The notes beneath the pieces were generated by a model, which saw only the letters and a list, made by a program, of their open reading frames with translations, did no database searches and was not told the origin of the DNA. This document shows, piece by piece, positions 7,805-15,648 of a stretch of 27,873 bases of DNA; position 1 is the stretch's first letter, and each line of letters starts with the position of its first letter. The DNA is from Bacteroidota bacterium (GTDB lineage Bacteria > Bacteroidota > Bacteroidia > Flavobacteriales > Weeksellaceae). Both the position numbers and the translations under genes were made by a program. The stretch is from positions 1 through 27,873 of the forward strand of contig JAFAFC010000037.1 in the NCBI GenBank assembly GCA_023423715.1. The letters are read 5' to 3'.

Positions 7805-9166
7805 CTATTTCAGCGAATTTAAAACTTGATACAAGGCATCGCTGATGTTTCCGCCTTGATAATTGTTGATGATGATGGCAAACGTGTAATTTTTATAGTA
7901 TCCCGCAAACGATTTGGTGTCTTTCATCGTTCCACTTTTCATTTTCATACCATTACCTTGCGTTGGAAAACCTTCAAAAAAAGCCGAATACCAATCTTGT
8001 TTTTTCGCGTATTGCAACGCTTGAACTTCTGCTTTTGCCGAAACATAATTCTGGGGTGAAAGTCCACTTCCGTCGGCAAAATTAATGGCATTTCCATTAA
8101 TACCTTTCGATTTCCAAAATGATTTTAAATACTCAATTCCAGCAGAAAAACTTCCTTCGTCTTTCTTTTGCTTTGCCATGGTTTTCACGAAAGTTTCGCC
8201 ATAAAGGTTGATACTTTTTCGCATAAACCAATACACGATTTTATCTAAAGTTGGCGACTTATACTCTAAAATCACCGTTTTATTTTGATTTGAACTGATA
8301 CTTTTTCCGTCGATTAGATTTCCAGAATATGTTTGTACCGTTCCAGAAACTGAAATTCCATTTTTTTGAAGTTCCGTTTGAATTTCATTTCCTAAACTTA
8401 GTGGCGGATTCGGTGTTGCTCCAGAAACGGTCATCGTTTTTCCTGCAGGAAGTTTTCCGTTGATATAAGCCACTTCGGAGTGCGGAGCCGTAAAAATCAA
8501 ACTTTGATCGGAACTTCCAGCCGCTTTCACTTCGGAAACCCATTCCACATTCGGTAAATCGATATTGGATTTGATGATTTTACTTCCATTCATTTCCAAA
8601 TCAAATTGGTTTTCACGCCAATTCACTCCCCAAACTCCAGCTCCATAATAATTCCCCATATCGTTCCAAGGCCAACCACCAGGCGTCGTTTGGAAATCAA
8701 AATACGAATCATCAACAATAATATTTCCTTTAATTGAACTAATTCCTGCTTTTTTGATTGCCTCTAGAAGTTGTTTTTTGAAATCTTCAGGTTTGTAACC
8801 ATCGTACCGCCAACTTCCCAACGTAGGATCACCATTCGATTGAATGTACAAATCACCTTGTAATTGGCCATTTTCTAATTTCCCAGTATATGATGCGGTA
8901 GTTGTGTATTGATAGTTTTTCCCAAGCGTTTCTAAAGCCGCAGCAGCCGTGAAAATTTTCTGAGTTGATGCCGTAGAAAGTCCTCTGTCGCCTTGATATT
9001 CATATACTAGTTTACCATCTGCATCACTAACATACAAGGACAAATTTGCCGCAGAAGCTGCATTTGTTTTTAATAAATTTTTAACTGCTGCATCAAGTTT
9101 TTGCGAAGTGGTTTGCGCAAATGCCATTTGGGAACACACCAATAATCCAACAAAAATTATCTTCAT
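7805..9166 (-). CDS. dacB: D-alanyl-D-alanine carboxypeptidase/endopeptidase (PBP4, DacB)
   Basis: A class C penicillin-binding protein acting in the periplasm, where it trims pentapeptide stems and cleaves peptidoglycan cross-links. The signal peptide is MKIIFVGLLVCSQMAFAQ. Catalytic motifs are visible in order: STQK (the SxxK nucleophile motif, within LSTASTQKIFTAAA), the DGSGLSPQN block carrying the second motif, and KSGT replacing the KTG triad. Length (453 residues) is normal for PBP4. I set the start at the ATG at 9164-9166. The reading frame continues upstream to a TTG at 9175, but AGAAG sits about 9 bases ahead of the ATG and abuts the TTG, so the ATG fits better. It lies 45 bp after the DUF2891 gene and 4 bp before the kinase gene. 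Confidence 0.93.
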   Translation of the reverse strand: MKIIFVGLLVCSQMAFAQTTSQKLDAAVKNLLKTNAASAANLSLYVSDADGKLVYEYQGDRGLSTASTQKIFTAAAALETLGKNYQYTTTASYTGKLENGQLQGDLYIQSNGDPTLGSWRYDGYKPEDFKKQLLEAIKKAGISSIKGNIIVDDSYFDFQTTPGGWPWNDMGNYYGAGVWGVNWRENQFDLEMNGSKIIKSNIDLPNVEWVSEVKAAGSSDQSLIFTAPHSEVAYINGKLPAGKTMTVSGATPNPPLSLGNEIQTELQKNGISVSGTVQTYSGNLIDGKSISSNQNKTVILEYKSPTLDKIVYWFMRKSINLYGETFVKTMAKQKKDEGSFSAGIEYLKSFWKSKGINGNAINFADGSGLSPQNYVSAKAEVQALQYAKKQDWYSAFFEGFPTQGNGMKMKSGTMKDTKSFAGYYKNYTFAIIINNYQGGNISDALYQVLNSLK

Positions 9167-9211
9167 AAAAATCAACTTCTAAAATTAAATAACGAAAAAA
9201 AATAAAAAATA

Positions 9212-10276
9212 TTAATCTTCTAAAGCGTACACAGCAAAACTTGCCAACCAATGATCGCCACCGTAATTTCCTTTAAAAATCAGGGGCAATGCGTTATTTA
9301 GGAAACGATCTGCATCTTGTTTAAATGCATTTTTCAGCTTATGATTTTCGGGTAATGACTTAGAAATTCCTTTCATACACCACGCACGGGAAAACGATAA
9401 ACCTACCAAATGAACGGTTTGAAAGTCATTCAAATCACTTACAATAGGCATCTGTTCAATGTTTTTTAAACTTCGCTTTGAGTAAAATTTGGTCAACCAA
9501 GATCCAAATTCTTTTTGAGGTAAAATCCGACGCATCAAATCGGCAATTTGTAAACTCGGTGAGAAAAAATCACTCCCATCAGGTTCTAAATATGCAGGCG
9601 TATCTTGATCGTTCAAATAAAACTTTTTGGAGTTTGAAATCAACAAACTTTCAAACTCTTTTTTCTGCGCAACCCGAGCCCAATCAATTGCAAAACCTAA
9701 TGCAAAAGCTGAATTAGGATGAACTCCTGTTCGATTTGGATAGGTTTGTTTAGGTAAATAAGATAACCATAAATCCACAACTTTAGAGGTTAGAGGTTGT
9801 AAATTTTGATGCCACTTTTTGGCTCTTGGATCGTTCCAAGTTAGCAATTCTTCATCCAATTTCAGCAACCAAGCCCATCCATACGTTCGCTCAAAGGTAG
9901 AACTTAACTGAAATTTTGTAAAATAATCTGCTTCAGATTTTAACTTTTCAGGTTTAAAAGATTGATCTAAAATTCGTTCAATTTCCTTTGCATTTGCGAG
10001 GTGCGGTTTTGTTTTCAGTAAGCGCACTAACATCCAATGTCCATGGACAGAGCTATGCCAGTCAAAACATCCATAAAAAGAAGGATGCAACTCTTTTGGC
10101 GACAACGAAACTTCCTGAGCGGTATTGATGATATGCGCTGTTTTATTCGGATATTCCTGATTAATACAATGCATAGGAAGTTGTGCAAGTTGAGATGCCA
10201 CTTCATCCGTTAACGAAGGTTTTTGCTGACTGAAAGCCAAAAAAGGCAATAGAATTGGGATTAAAGCTAATTTCAT
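9212..10276 (-). CDS. DUF2891 family secreted protein
   Basis: A 354-residue protein with a likely signal peptide (MKLALIPILLPFLAFSQ). The family hallmark is the block HPSFYGCFDWHSSVHGHWML near residues 64-83, and two further blocks (NRTGVHPNSAFALGFA and GGDHWLASFAVYALED at the C-terminus) are rich in the residues expected of an alpha/alpha-toroid fold such as those of six-hairpin glycosidases. That structural reading is an inference, since the family has no established function known to me. It is the first gene of the likely unit ending in dacB and the histidine kinase gene. A TAAAAATA word at 10281-10288 differs by one base from a minus-strand -7 element. Confidence 0.85.
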   Translation of the reverse strand: MKLALIPILLPFLAFSQQKPSLTDEVASQLAQLPMHCINQEYPNKTAHIINTAQEVSLSPKELHPSFYGCFDWHSSVHGHWMLVRLLKTKPHLANAKEIERILDQSFKPEKLKSEADYFTKFQLSSTFERTYGWAWLLKLDEELLTWNDPRAKKWHQNLQPLTSKVVDLWLSYLPKQTYPNRTGVHPNSAFALGFAIDWARVAQKKEFESLLISNSKKFYLNDQDTPAYLEPDGSDFFSPSLQIADLMRRILPQKEFGSWLTKFYSKRSLKNIEQMPIVSDLNDFQTVHLVGLSFSRAWCMKGISKSLPENHKLKNAFKQDADRFLNNALPLIFKGNYGGDHWLASFAVYALED

Positions 10277-10315
10277 TCATTAAAAATACTAAAAACTCTC
10301 CATTTCTACGAACAG

Positions 10316-10352
10316 AAAAAAATAAGCTCTTTCCATTTACGAAAAGAGCTTA
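10316..10352 (-). terminator. Intrinsic terminator of the RsmI-like gene
   Basis: TAAGCTCTTT (10323-10332) and AAAGAGCTTA (10343-10352) form a perfect 10-bp stem with a 10-base loop. On the minus strand it is followed by seven U (10322-10316). It sits just downstream of the methyltransferase stop at 10359. Confidence 0.85.
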
Positions 10353-10358
10353 GCATAT

Positions 10359-11060
10359 TTAATTTTTTCCAAGGACAAAAACTGCTGGAATTTTGTGAAG
10401 ATCAATTTTCGCTGTTTTCCAATCTTTGATTTTCAATGTTTTAACCATTTCATCTTGCGGATGATTGACATTCGCAGAAATAGAAAGCAATGTATTAGGA
10501 GCCAAAAACTTAGTTAAATCTTCCAACAATTGATTATTTCGATACGGTGTTTCCATGAAAATCTGCGAATATCCCGTTTTTTGAACTTGACTTTCTAAAA
10601 ATTGAATTTTGGATTTCCGTTGCCCTTTATCAATCGGTAAATACCCATGAAAAGTAAATTCTTGCCCGTTGAATCCACTTCCAATCAACGCTAAAATAAT
10701 AGATGAAGGTCCGTTTATAGGAACCACTTTGATATTATTTTCATGCGCCCATTGAACCATAATATTCCCAGGATCTGCGATACAAGGAAGTCCAGCTTCC
10801 GAAAGCAAGCCAAAATCTTGACCTTCCAACATCAGTTTTTGAGCTTCTTTCAAATCATTAGACTGCGAATATTTATCAAGAACAAAGAGTTTCAAATCAC
10901 TTTGCTTTTTTTCAGGAGCGAAAAATTTAACAACTTTACGAGCCGTTTTTTCATTTTCAACAAAGAAATAATCTGTCTTTAAAATATAGTCTTTAATGAC
11001 AGGAGCAAAATAGTCGAGCGGACTCGCATCCGATAAATAGGCAGGAATTAAAAATAACAT
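10359..11060 (-). CDS. Short RsmI-like SAM-dependent methyltransferase
   Basis: A member of the tetrapyrrole-methylase fold family most similar in motif layout to RsmI, which 2'-O-methylates C1402 of 16S rRNA. LLSEAGLPCIADPG matches the RsmI SDAG-P-x-SDPG block, GPSSIILALIGSGF the GPSA block, FHGYLP the GFLP block and FMETPYR the ESPHR block. At 233 residues it is shorter than typical RsmI (about 280), mainly at the N-terminus and the C-terminal helical part, and the N-terminus lacks the glycine-rich LYVVATPIGN segment (here LFLIPAYLSD). It could be an RsmI variant or a paralogue with a different RNA target. It begins 19 bp after the phosphatase gene and ends at a strong terminator, so the two genes likely form one transcript. 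Confidence 0.85.
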   Translation of the reverse strand: MLFLIPAYLSDASPLDYFAPVIKDYILKTDYFFVENEKTARKVVKFFAPEKKQSDLKLFVLDKYSQSNDLKEAQKLMLEGQDFGLLSEAGLPCIADPGNIMVQWAHENNIKVVPINGPSSIILALIGSGFNGQEFTFHGYLPIDKGQRKSKIQFLESQVQKTGYSQIFMETPYRNNQLLEDLTKFLAPNTLLSISANVNHPQDEMVKTLKIKDWKTAKIDLHKIPAVFVLGKN

Positions 11061-11079
11061 AGCACAAAATTACGAATTC

Positions 11080-11535
11080 TTACGAAGCGGAAGTCTGAAG
11101 TTTGGCAGCAATTTTATCGGAAGCTTCATCGAGCATTTCATAAACCTTTTCAAATCCTGAAATTCCGCCATAATACGGATCAGGAACTTCCTTTCGTCCC
11201 ACTCCTGCAAACTCCAAAATAAGATGAACTTTCGATTTTTGAATTTCAGAATCCGCCAAGTTTAAAACATTAAAATAATTCTCTTCATCCATACAAAAAA
11301 TCAAATCAAATGCATCCAAATCCGATTTTTTAATCGGCCGAGAACGTTGATCGGTAATATCAATTCCGTGTTCATGAGCCGTAGAAATCGAGCGAGAATC
11401 AGGCAATTTTCCTTGATGCATCGCAATGGTTCCTGCGGAATCAATTTTGAAATCACTAGAAAGTTTTGATTTTAGAATTCCTTCTGCTAAAGGGCTTCTA
11501 CAAATGTTTCCTAAACAAACCATCAGTATTTTCAT
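11080..11535 (-). CDS. Low-molecular-weight protein tyrosine phosphatase
   Basis: A cytoplasmic phosphatase of the arsenate-reductase-like LMW-PTP fold. The P-loop CLGNICRS near the N-terminus supplies the nucleophile (Cys7) and the phosphate-binding Arg (Arg13), and the general acid Asp119 lies in VPDPYYGG. Length (151 residues) is normal. The frame opens six codons earlier at an ATG (11551-11553). I prefer the internal ATG at 11533-11535 because it gives the conserved MKILMVCLGN start and because the upstream ATG lies directly against the poly-U tract of the dnaA terminator. No good ribosome binding site is seen for either. Its natural substrate is unknown. The methyltransferase gene follows after 19 bp. 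Confidence 0.92.
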   Translation of the reverse strand: MKILMVCLGNICRSPLAEGILKSKLSSDFKIDSAGTIAMHQGKLPDSRSISTAHEHGIDITDQRSRPIKKSDLDAFDLIFCMDEENYFNVLNLADSEIQKSKVHLILEFAGVGRKEVPDPYYGGISGFEKVYEMLDEASDKIAAKLQTSAS

Positions 11536-11553
11536 AACGTAACTTTTAGGCAT

Positions 11554-11592
11554 AAAAAAAGGAATTTCTCAAACTTGCATCCGAAAAATCCC
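11554..11592 (-). terminator. Intrinsic terminator of dnaA
   Basis: In minus-strand RNA, GGGAUUUUUC (11592-11583) pairs with GAGAAAUUCC (11570-11561), 10 bp including two G-U pairs, followed by seven U (11560-11554). It starts 20 nt after the dnaA stop. The U-tract ends immediately before the first possible start of the phosphatase gene. Confidence 0.75.
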
Positions 11593-11612
11593 TATCTATT
11601 ATTTTTGTATTC

Positions 11613-13061
11613 TTATTGTTTGATACGTTCCGTAAGGTCTTTCACAAACTTTTTAATCTCTTTATCAATTTTGGACACGTCTTTAATCGTATCACAAGCA
11701 TACATCACGGTTGAGTGATCTTTTCCGCCCATTTCTTCTCCAATTTTCGAAAATGTAGCGTTGGTTAATTCTTTAGAAAAATACATCGCCAACTGTCTTG
11801 GTAACGCCACTTCTCTACGACGCGATTTCGAAAGTAAATCTTCTCTTTTGATTCCAAAATACTCGCAAACCACTTCTTGAATGTATGGAATATTGATTAC
11901 CTTTTTCTGTGTCGAAGCGATTTTGTTAATCGTTTCTTTTAGCAAATCTAAACTTAAATCAGACTTATAAACCGTAGAATACGCAATTACAGAATTGATA
12001 ACACCGATAAGTTCACGAACGTTAGATTTTACCTCACCAGCAAGGAAATCAACCATATCTTCGGTTAAAACAATTCCGTCACGATGTAGTTTTTCTAGGA
12101 TAATTTTCTTTCTCGTGTCGAAATCTGGAGATTTAATCTCTGCAGAAAGTCCCCATTTAAAACGAGAAACGATACGCTCTTGAATATCTTGAATGTCAAC
12201 TGGAGCCTTGTCCGAAGTTAAAATAATCTGTTTACCATTTTGATGTAAATAATCAAAAATATGGAAGAAACTATCTTGTGTCGCAGCTTTTCCAGACAAA
12301 AACTGAATATCATCGATAATCAAAACATCTACGATTTGATAGAAATTTTGGAAATCTGTTTTGTTCTGAGCTTTCGCCGCAGAAACGAATTGCTGAATGA
12401 ATTTTTCCGAAGAAAGATAAAGAACCACTTTCTCAGGGTATAAATTTTTCACTTCAAGCCCAATCGCGTGAGCCAAGTGCGTTTTCCCAACACCTACTCC
12501 ACCATGAACAAATAATGGGTTGAAAGCCGTTGCTCCAGGGCGCTTTGCAATAGATTTCGCAACTGTAGAAGCAAATTTATTGCTCTCTCCTTCAATAAAG
12601 TTATCGAATGAAAGTTGAGCGTTTAGGTTGGGTTCAATAGTCACCTTTTTGATTCCAGGTGCAATGAAAGGATTTACTAAATTTTTCGCTTTTGGAGTCG
12701 CTTCCTGAACTTTAGGCGCAGGAATCGAATTTCCTTTCATGTTCTGCACAACAGGTTTTTGCTGTCCAACTGGCTTATTCTCCATAACAGAATACCACAA
12801 CTTCACCCCTTTACCAATGTATTTACGTAAAGCTGCTGAAAGTAGAGACAAATAATTGTCTTCAATATATTCTTTATAGAAATCGCTAGGAACTAAAAGC
12901 GTAAGATTGTGATTCACCAAAGAAATAGGCGCCACTTTTTCGAACAAAAGATCAAAAGACTTTTCAAGCTTCTTAAGATCATCATTGTCTTCCGTAGCAT
13001 TTAAATTGTCTCTCATAAATTGGAGACATCTTTCCCATATCAACGATAAATCTTGATCCAT
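11613..13061 (-). CDS. dnaA: Chromosomal replication initiator protein DnaA
   Basis: DnaA binds DnaA boxes at oriC, melts the origin and loads the helicase. The 482-residue product has an N-terminal helicase/DiaA-interaction domain (about 1-90), a low-complexity linker (about 95-140), the AAA+ domain with Walker A GGVGVGKT (187-194) and Walker B LIIDDIQF, and the C-terminal DNA-binding domain with the DnaA signature GGKDHSTVMYA starting at residue 445. Length is normal. No dnaN, recF or gyrB is adjacent. Its neighbours are an LMW-PTP and a methyltransferase, which in my recollection is common in Bacteroidota. Two near-consensus DnaA boxes lie just upstream. Identity is certain. Confidence 0.98.
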   Translation of the reverse strand: MDQDLSLIWERCLQFMRDNLNATEDNDDLKKLEKSFDLLFEKVAPISLVNHNLTLLVPSDFYKEYIEDNYLSLLSAALRKYIGKGVKLWYSVMENKPVGQQKPVVQNMKGNSIPAPKVQEATPKAKNLVNPFIAPGIKKVTIEPNLNAQLSFDNFIEGESNKFASTVAKSIAKRPGATAFNPLFVHGGVGVGKTHLAHAIGLEVKNLYPEKVVLYLSSEKFIQQFVSAAKAQNKTDFQNFYQIVDVLIIDDIQFLSGKAATQDSFFHIFDYLHQNGKQIILTSDKAPVDIQDIQERIVSRFKWGLSAEIKSPDFDTRKKIILEKLHRDGIVLTEDMVDFLAGEVKSNVRELIGVINSVIAYSTVYKSDLSLDLLKETINKIASTQKKVINIPYIQEVVCEYFGIKREDLLSKSRRREVALPRQLAMYFSKELTNATFSKIGEEMGGKDHSTVMYACDTIKDVSKIDKEIKKFVKDLTERIKQ

Positions 13062-13098
13062 TATTTGTGCGAAAAATTTTAATTTGAAACGTTAGTAA

Positions 13099-13136
13099 TT
13101 ATCCTCAGACAAAGATGCCATAATTATTGTGGAAAA
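13099..13136. promoter_or_regulatory. Two near-consensus DnaA boxes upstream of dnaA
   Basis: TTATCCTCA at 13099-13107 (plus strand) and TGTGGAAAA at 13128-13136 (reverse complement TTTTCCACA) each differ by one base from TTATCCACA. They lie 38-75 bp upstream of the dnaA start, in opposite orientation, in a 137-bp AT-rich spacer. They could mediate dnaA autoregulation or belong to an origin. Two weak boxes alone do not establish an origin. Confidence 0.35.
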
Positions 13137-13143
13137 AAAAATC

Positions 13144-13175
13144 TTTGATGTATTGATTATTTAAAAATATATTTG
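13144..13175 (+). promoter_or_regulatory. Promoter of the thioesterase-pepE unit
   Basis: TTTG at 13144-13147, a 20-base spacer and TATATTTG at 13168-13175 match the Bacteroidota promoter TTTG-N17-23-TAnnTTTG exactly. Predicted transcription start is near 13182, leaving a leader of only about 17 nt before the ATG at 13199. Confidence 0.65.
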
Positions 13176-13198
13176 TATGTCTTATTAATCACTTGAAA

Positions 13199-13612
13199 AT
13201 GCTACATACAAAACATTCAATACGAGTTCGTTACGCGGAAACCGACCCGATGAAATACGTCTATTATGGTAACTACGCTACCTATTTTGAAGTTGCCCGA
13301 GTCGAACTTTTTCGAAGCATCGGTATTTCGTATGACGAGATCGAAAATCGTGGAATTTGGCTTCCCGTTTCAGACTATAAAATTAAATATTTAAAACCAG
13401 CTAAGTACGATGATTTGTTAGAAATTCATACTTTTATAAAAAAAATTCCGGGCGTTCGAATTGAGTTCGAGTACGAAATTTACAATGAAAAAGAGGAAAA
13501 ACTAACGGAAGCCTCTACGACATTGTACTTTCTCGATGCCGAAAAAGAAAAGGTCATTCGCTGCCCCGAATTTTTAATGAACTACATCGAAAAACATTGG
13601 AAAAATGAATAA
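13199..13612 (+). CDS. Acyl-CoA thioesterase (4HBT / YbgC-FadM-like hotdog fold)
   Basis: A single hotdog-fold domain expected to hydrolyse acyl-CoA or acyl-ACP thioesters in the cytoplasm. The catalytic signature is RVRYAETDPMKYVYYGNY, with Asp16 as the conserved catalytic acid, followed by YFEVARVELFRSIG and a typical beta-strand series. Length (137 residues) fits the family. The frame also opens at a TTG two codons earlier (13193), but I take the ATG at 13199. The stop codon overlaps the next start (ATGAATAA), so it is translationally coupled to pepE. Substrate chain length cannot be told. Confidence 0.9.
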   Translation: MLHTKHSIRVRYAETDPMKYVYYGNYATYFEVARVELFRSIGISYDEIENRGIWLPVSDYKIKYLKPAKYDDLLEIHTFIKKIPGVRIEFEYEIYNEKEEKLTEASTTLYFLDAEKEKVIRCPEFLMNYIEKHWKNE

Positions 13613-14318
13613 AGAAAACATCATTCTCGCTTCAACCTCAACACTTTTTGGAGGCGAGTATTTAGATTACTTGAAAAACGAAATTATTTCATTATTTAAT
13701 GGAATAGACGAAATTATTTTCATTCCGTTTGCAAGGCCTTCTGGACTAACTCATGACGCATATACAGAGAAAGCACGACTTTTCTTTGCTAAACTTAATA
13801 TTCAAGTTCGCGGACTTCATGAATTTGATGATATGAAACAAGCGTTACAAAGTGGAAAAGGTTTTTTTACAGGCGGTGGAAACACATTTCTATTGGTAAA
13901 AATCTTGCATGAAAATGGTTTAATGGATGTTTTAAAATCAGAAGTTCAATCGGGAAAACCCTATTTAGGTTGCAGCGCAGGAAGTAATATTGGTGGATTG
14001 AATATGAAAACGACGAACGACATGCCGATTGTGTATCCACCAAGTTTTGAAACGATGGGCTTGGTTCCGTTTAATTTGAATCCGCATTATTTAGATCCAA
14101 ATCCGGATTTACATCACAATGGCGAGACTCGAGAAACTCGAATTCTAGAATTCTTAACTCAAAATGACACGATGGTCGTTGGACTGCGAGAAGGAAATTG
14201 GATTCGAAAAATTGGAGATTCTATTACCGTTCAAGGCGAAAACGAAACGCGAATTTTCATTCAGGGAAAAGAACCTTTTGAAATTAAATCGGGTTCCGAT
14301 TTACTTCAACTGAATTAA
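13605..14318 (+). CDS. pepE: Peptidase E (alpha-aspartyl dipeptidase, family S51)
   Basis: A cytoplasmic serine peptidase that splits dipeptides with N-terminal aspartate. The S51 nucleophile elbow GCSAGSN carries Ser124, GGGNTFLL (around 90-97) forms the oxyanion region, and the NPHYLDP block (159-165) supplies the conserved histidine (His161). Length (237 residues) matches the family. The start ATG overlaps the thioesterase stop by 8 bases, so the genes are coupled. A strong bidirectional hairpin follows within a few bases of the stop. Confidence 0.94.
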   Translation: MNKENIILASTSTLFGGEYLDYLKNEIISLFNGIDEIIFIPFARPSGLTHDAYTEKARLFFAKLNIQVRGLHEFDDMKQALQSGKGFFTGGGNTFLLVKILHENGLMDVLKSEVQSGKPYLGCSAGSNIGGLNMKTTNDMPIVYPPSFETMGLVPFNLNPHYLDPNPDLHHNGETRETRILEFLTQNDTMVVGLREGNWIRKIGDSITVQGENETRIFIQGKEPFEIKSGSDLLQLN

Positions 14319-14321
14319 AAT

Positions 14322-14355
14322 AAAAAAGCTGCATTTTTCAAGTGCAGCTTTTTTT
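14322..14355. terminator. Bidirectional terminator between pepE and lgt
   Basis: AAAAAAGCTGCA (14322-14333) and TGCAGCTTTTTT (14343-14354) form a perfect 12-bp stem around a 9-base loop. A and T runs on the two sides give a U-tract in either direction, serving the convergent pepE and lgt genes. Confidence 0.9.
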
Positions 14356-14375
14356 ATTCTCTACTTTAAAATTCT

Positions 14376-15632
14376 CTATGCAGGATATTCTGGTTTCTCA
14401 TTTTCAGCTTCCGTGATTTTGTATTTCGGCGAAATAAGCATTAACACGACACCAGCAATCATAAATGGCAACGATAGAACTTGTCCAGTGTTCAAAGTCC
14501 CCAATTTAATAAACTCTTCGCCTTGCGGTTCTTTCAAGAATTCTACAAAGAAACGAATCGACCAAAGGACAAAGAAAAAGAAACCAAACAGCCATCCTTG
14601 CTGGTATTTTTTATTGGTGTAACGATACAAAATCCACAAAATCACAAATAAGATAAGATAGCCAATAGCTTCAAACAACTGCGATGGATAACGTGGAACC
14701 GTTGCTCCATATTCATTACTCATGTTTGGAAACAACACCGCAAAAGGTGAATCTTGAGCAACAGCTTTACCAATAATTTCTGAATTGAAAAAGTTTCCCA
14801 TTCGAATAAAGAAACCTCCTAAAGCCACGACGATTCCCAATCGATCATACACCCAAAGCGGATTTTTCTTGATGATTTTAAAGGAATAATACAGTGTTGT
14901 CAAAAGCAAAGCGATCGAAGCGCCATGACTTGCCAATCCCATAAAACCAGTAAATTCTAAAGTTGGTTTCGTGCGAATCGGAAGAAAAACTGACCAAAAA
15001 TCTTCTTTAAACAATTCGGGTTGATAGAAAATAACGTGACCTAAACGCGCTCCTAAGATGGTTCCGATTAAGGTCCACGTAAACAAAGGTTCCAAATATT
15101 TGTCGTTAACGTTATCGATTTTGAAAATTCGATGCATCAACAAATACCCTAAACCAAAGGCAAAAACAAACATCAAACTATAAAAATGCAAGGTGAATCC
15201 TCCAATTTTAATTCCTTTGGATGGATCCCAAATTTTATATTTCGTTTTTAGTTCTACCGTACTTCCCTGCCCAATCAATTCATTTTTGCTTTGCGGGCGG
15301 TACATGTATTTAATATCGTTTTGCTCTTGAGCAACCGGTTGGAAATTCTTATCCAATATTTGAAAACCCGAAAACGCAAACATTTGATACAATCCCGAAG
15401 CCTGATCATTAAGATCATCATTCAAAATTACTAAAACGTTGTTCGAAATTTCTTTTTTAGAAAATGCATCCAAATCATGCCCCGAAGTCGTTGAAAAGAT
15501 TTTTACGGGAACATTTTTTTGGTTTACTTCTAAAAACCCATCAGACAAACCGTCTGGATACAATTGTGCGAACGTTGTCTGAAAAGAAAACGCCAACATG
15601 ACCATGACAAATCGAAGAAAAAACTGCTTCAT
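14376..15632 (-). CDS. lgt: Prolipoprotein diacylglyceryl transferase with secreted N-terminal extension
   Basis: Lgt transfers diacylglycerol from phosphatidylglycerol to the lipobox cysteine of prolipoproteins in the inner membrane. The catalytic core starts near residue 135 of 418. It carries LHFYSLMFVFAFG, GARLGHVIFY (194-203), SHGASIAL with the conserved His236, the Lgt signature RMGNFFNSEIIG (277-288), PSQLFE (316-321) and IRFFVEF (359-365), plus about seven membrane segments. The first 130 residues are not part of standard Lgt (about 280 residues). They begin with a signal-peptide-like MKQFFLRFVMVMLAFSFQTTFAQ and form a soluble beta-rich domain that should lie outside the inner membrane. 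The fusion is continuous and in frame, with no internal stop. The gene begins 16 bp after yidD. The Lgt call is secure, while the role of the extension is unknown. Confidence 0.93.
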   Translation of the reverse strand: MKQFFLRFVMVMLAFSFQTTFAQLYPDGLSDGFLEVNQKNVPVKIFSTTSGHDLDAFSKKEISNNVLVILNDDLNDQASGLYQMFAFSGFQILDKNFQPVAQEQNDIKYMYRPQSKNELIGQGSTVELKTKYKIWDPSKGIKIGGFTLHFYSLMFVFAFGLGYLLMHRIFKIDNVNDKYLEPLFTWTLIGTILGARLGHVIFYQPELFKEDFWSVFLPIRTKPTLEFTGFMGLASHGASIALLLTTLYYSFKIIKKNPLWVYDRLGIVVALGGFFIRMGNFFNSEIIGKAVAQDSPFAVLFPNMSNEYGATVPRYPSQLFEAIGYLILFVILWILYRYTNKKYQQGWLFGFFFFVLWSIRFFVEFLKEPQGEEFIKLGTLNTGQVLSLPFMIAGVVLMLISPKYKITEAENEKPEYPA

Positions 15633-15648
15633 TTACTCTAGTTTAACA

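Noticed and set aside
13193..13198. TTG start for the thioesterase two codons upstream of the ATG
   Set aside because: The ATG at 13199 gives the normal family N-terminus and the TTG adds nothing conserved.
13062..13198. Annotation of oriC at the dnaA upstream region
   Set aside because: Only two imperfect boxes and no box cluster or dnaN are seen. Whole-chromosome GC skew would be needed.
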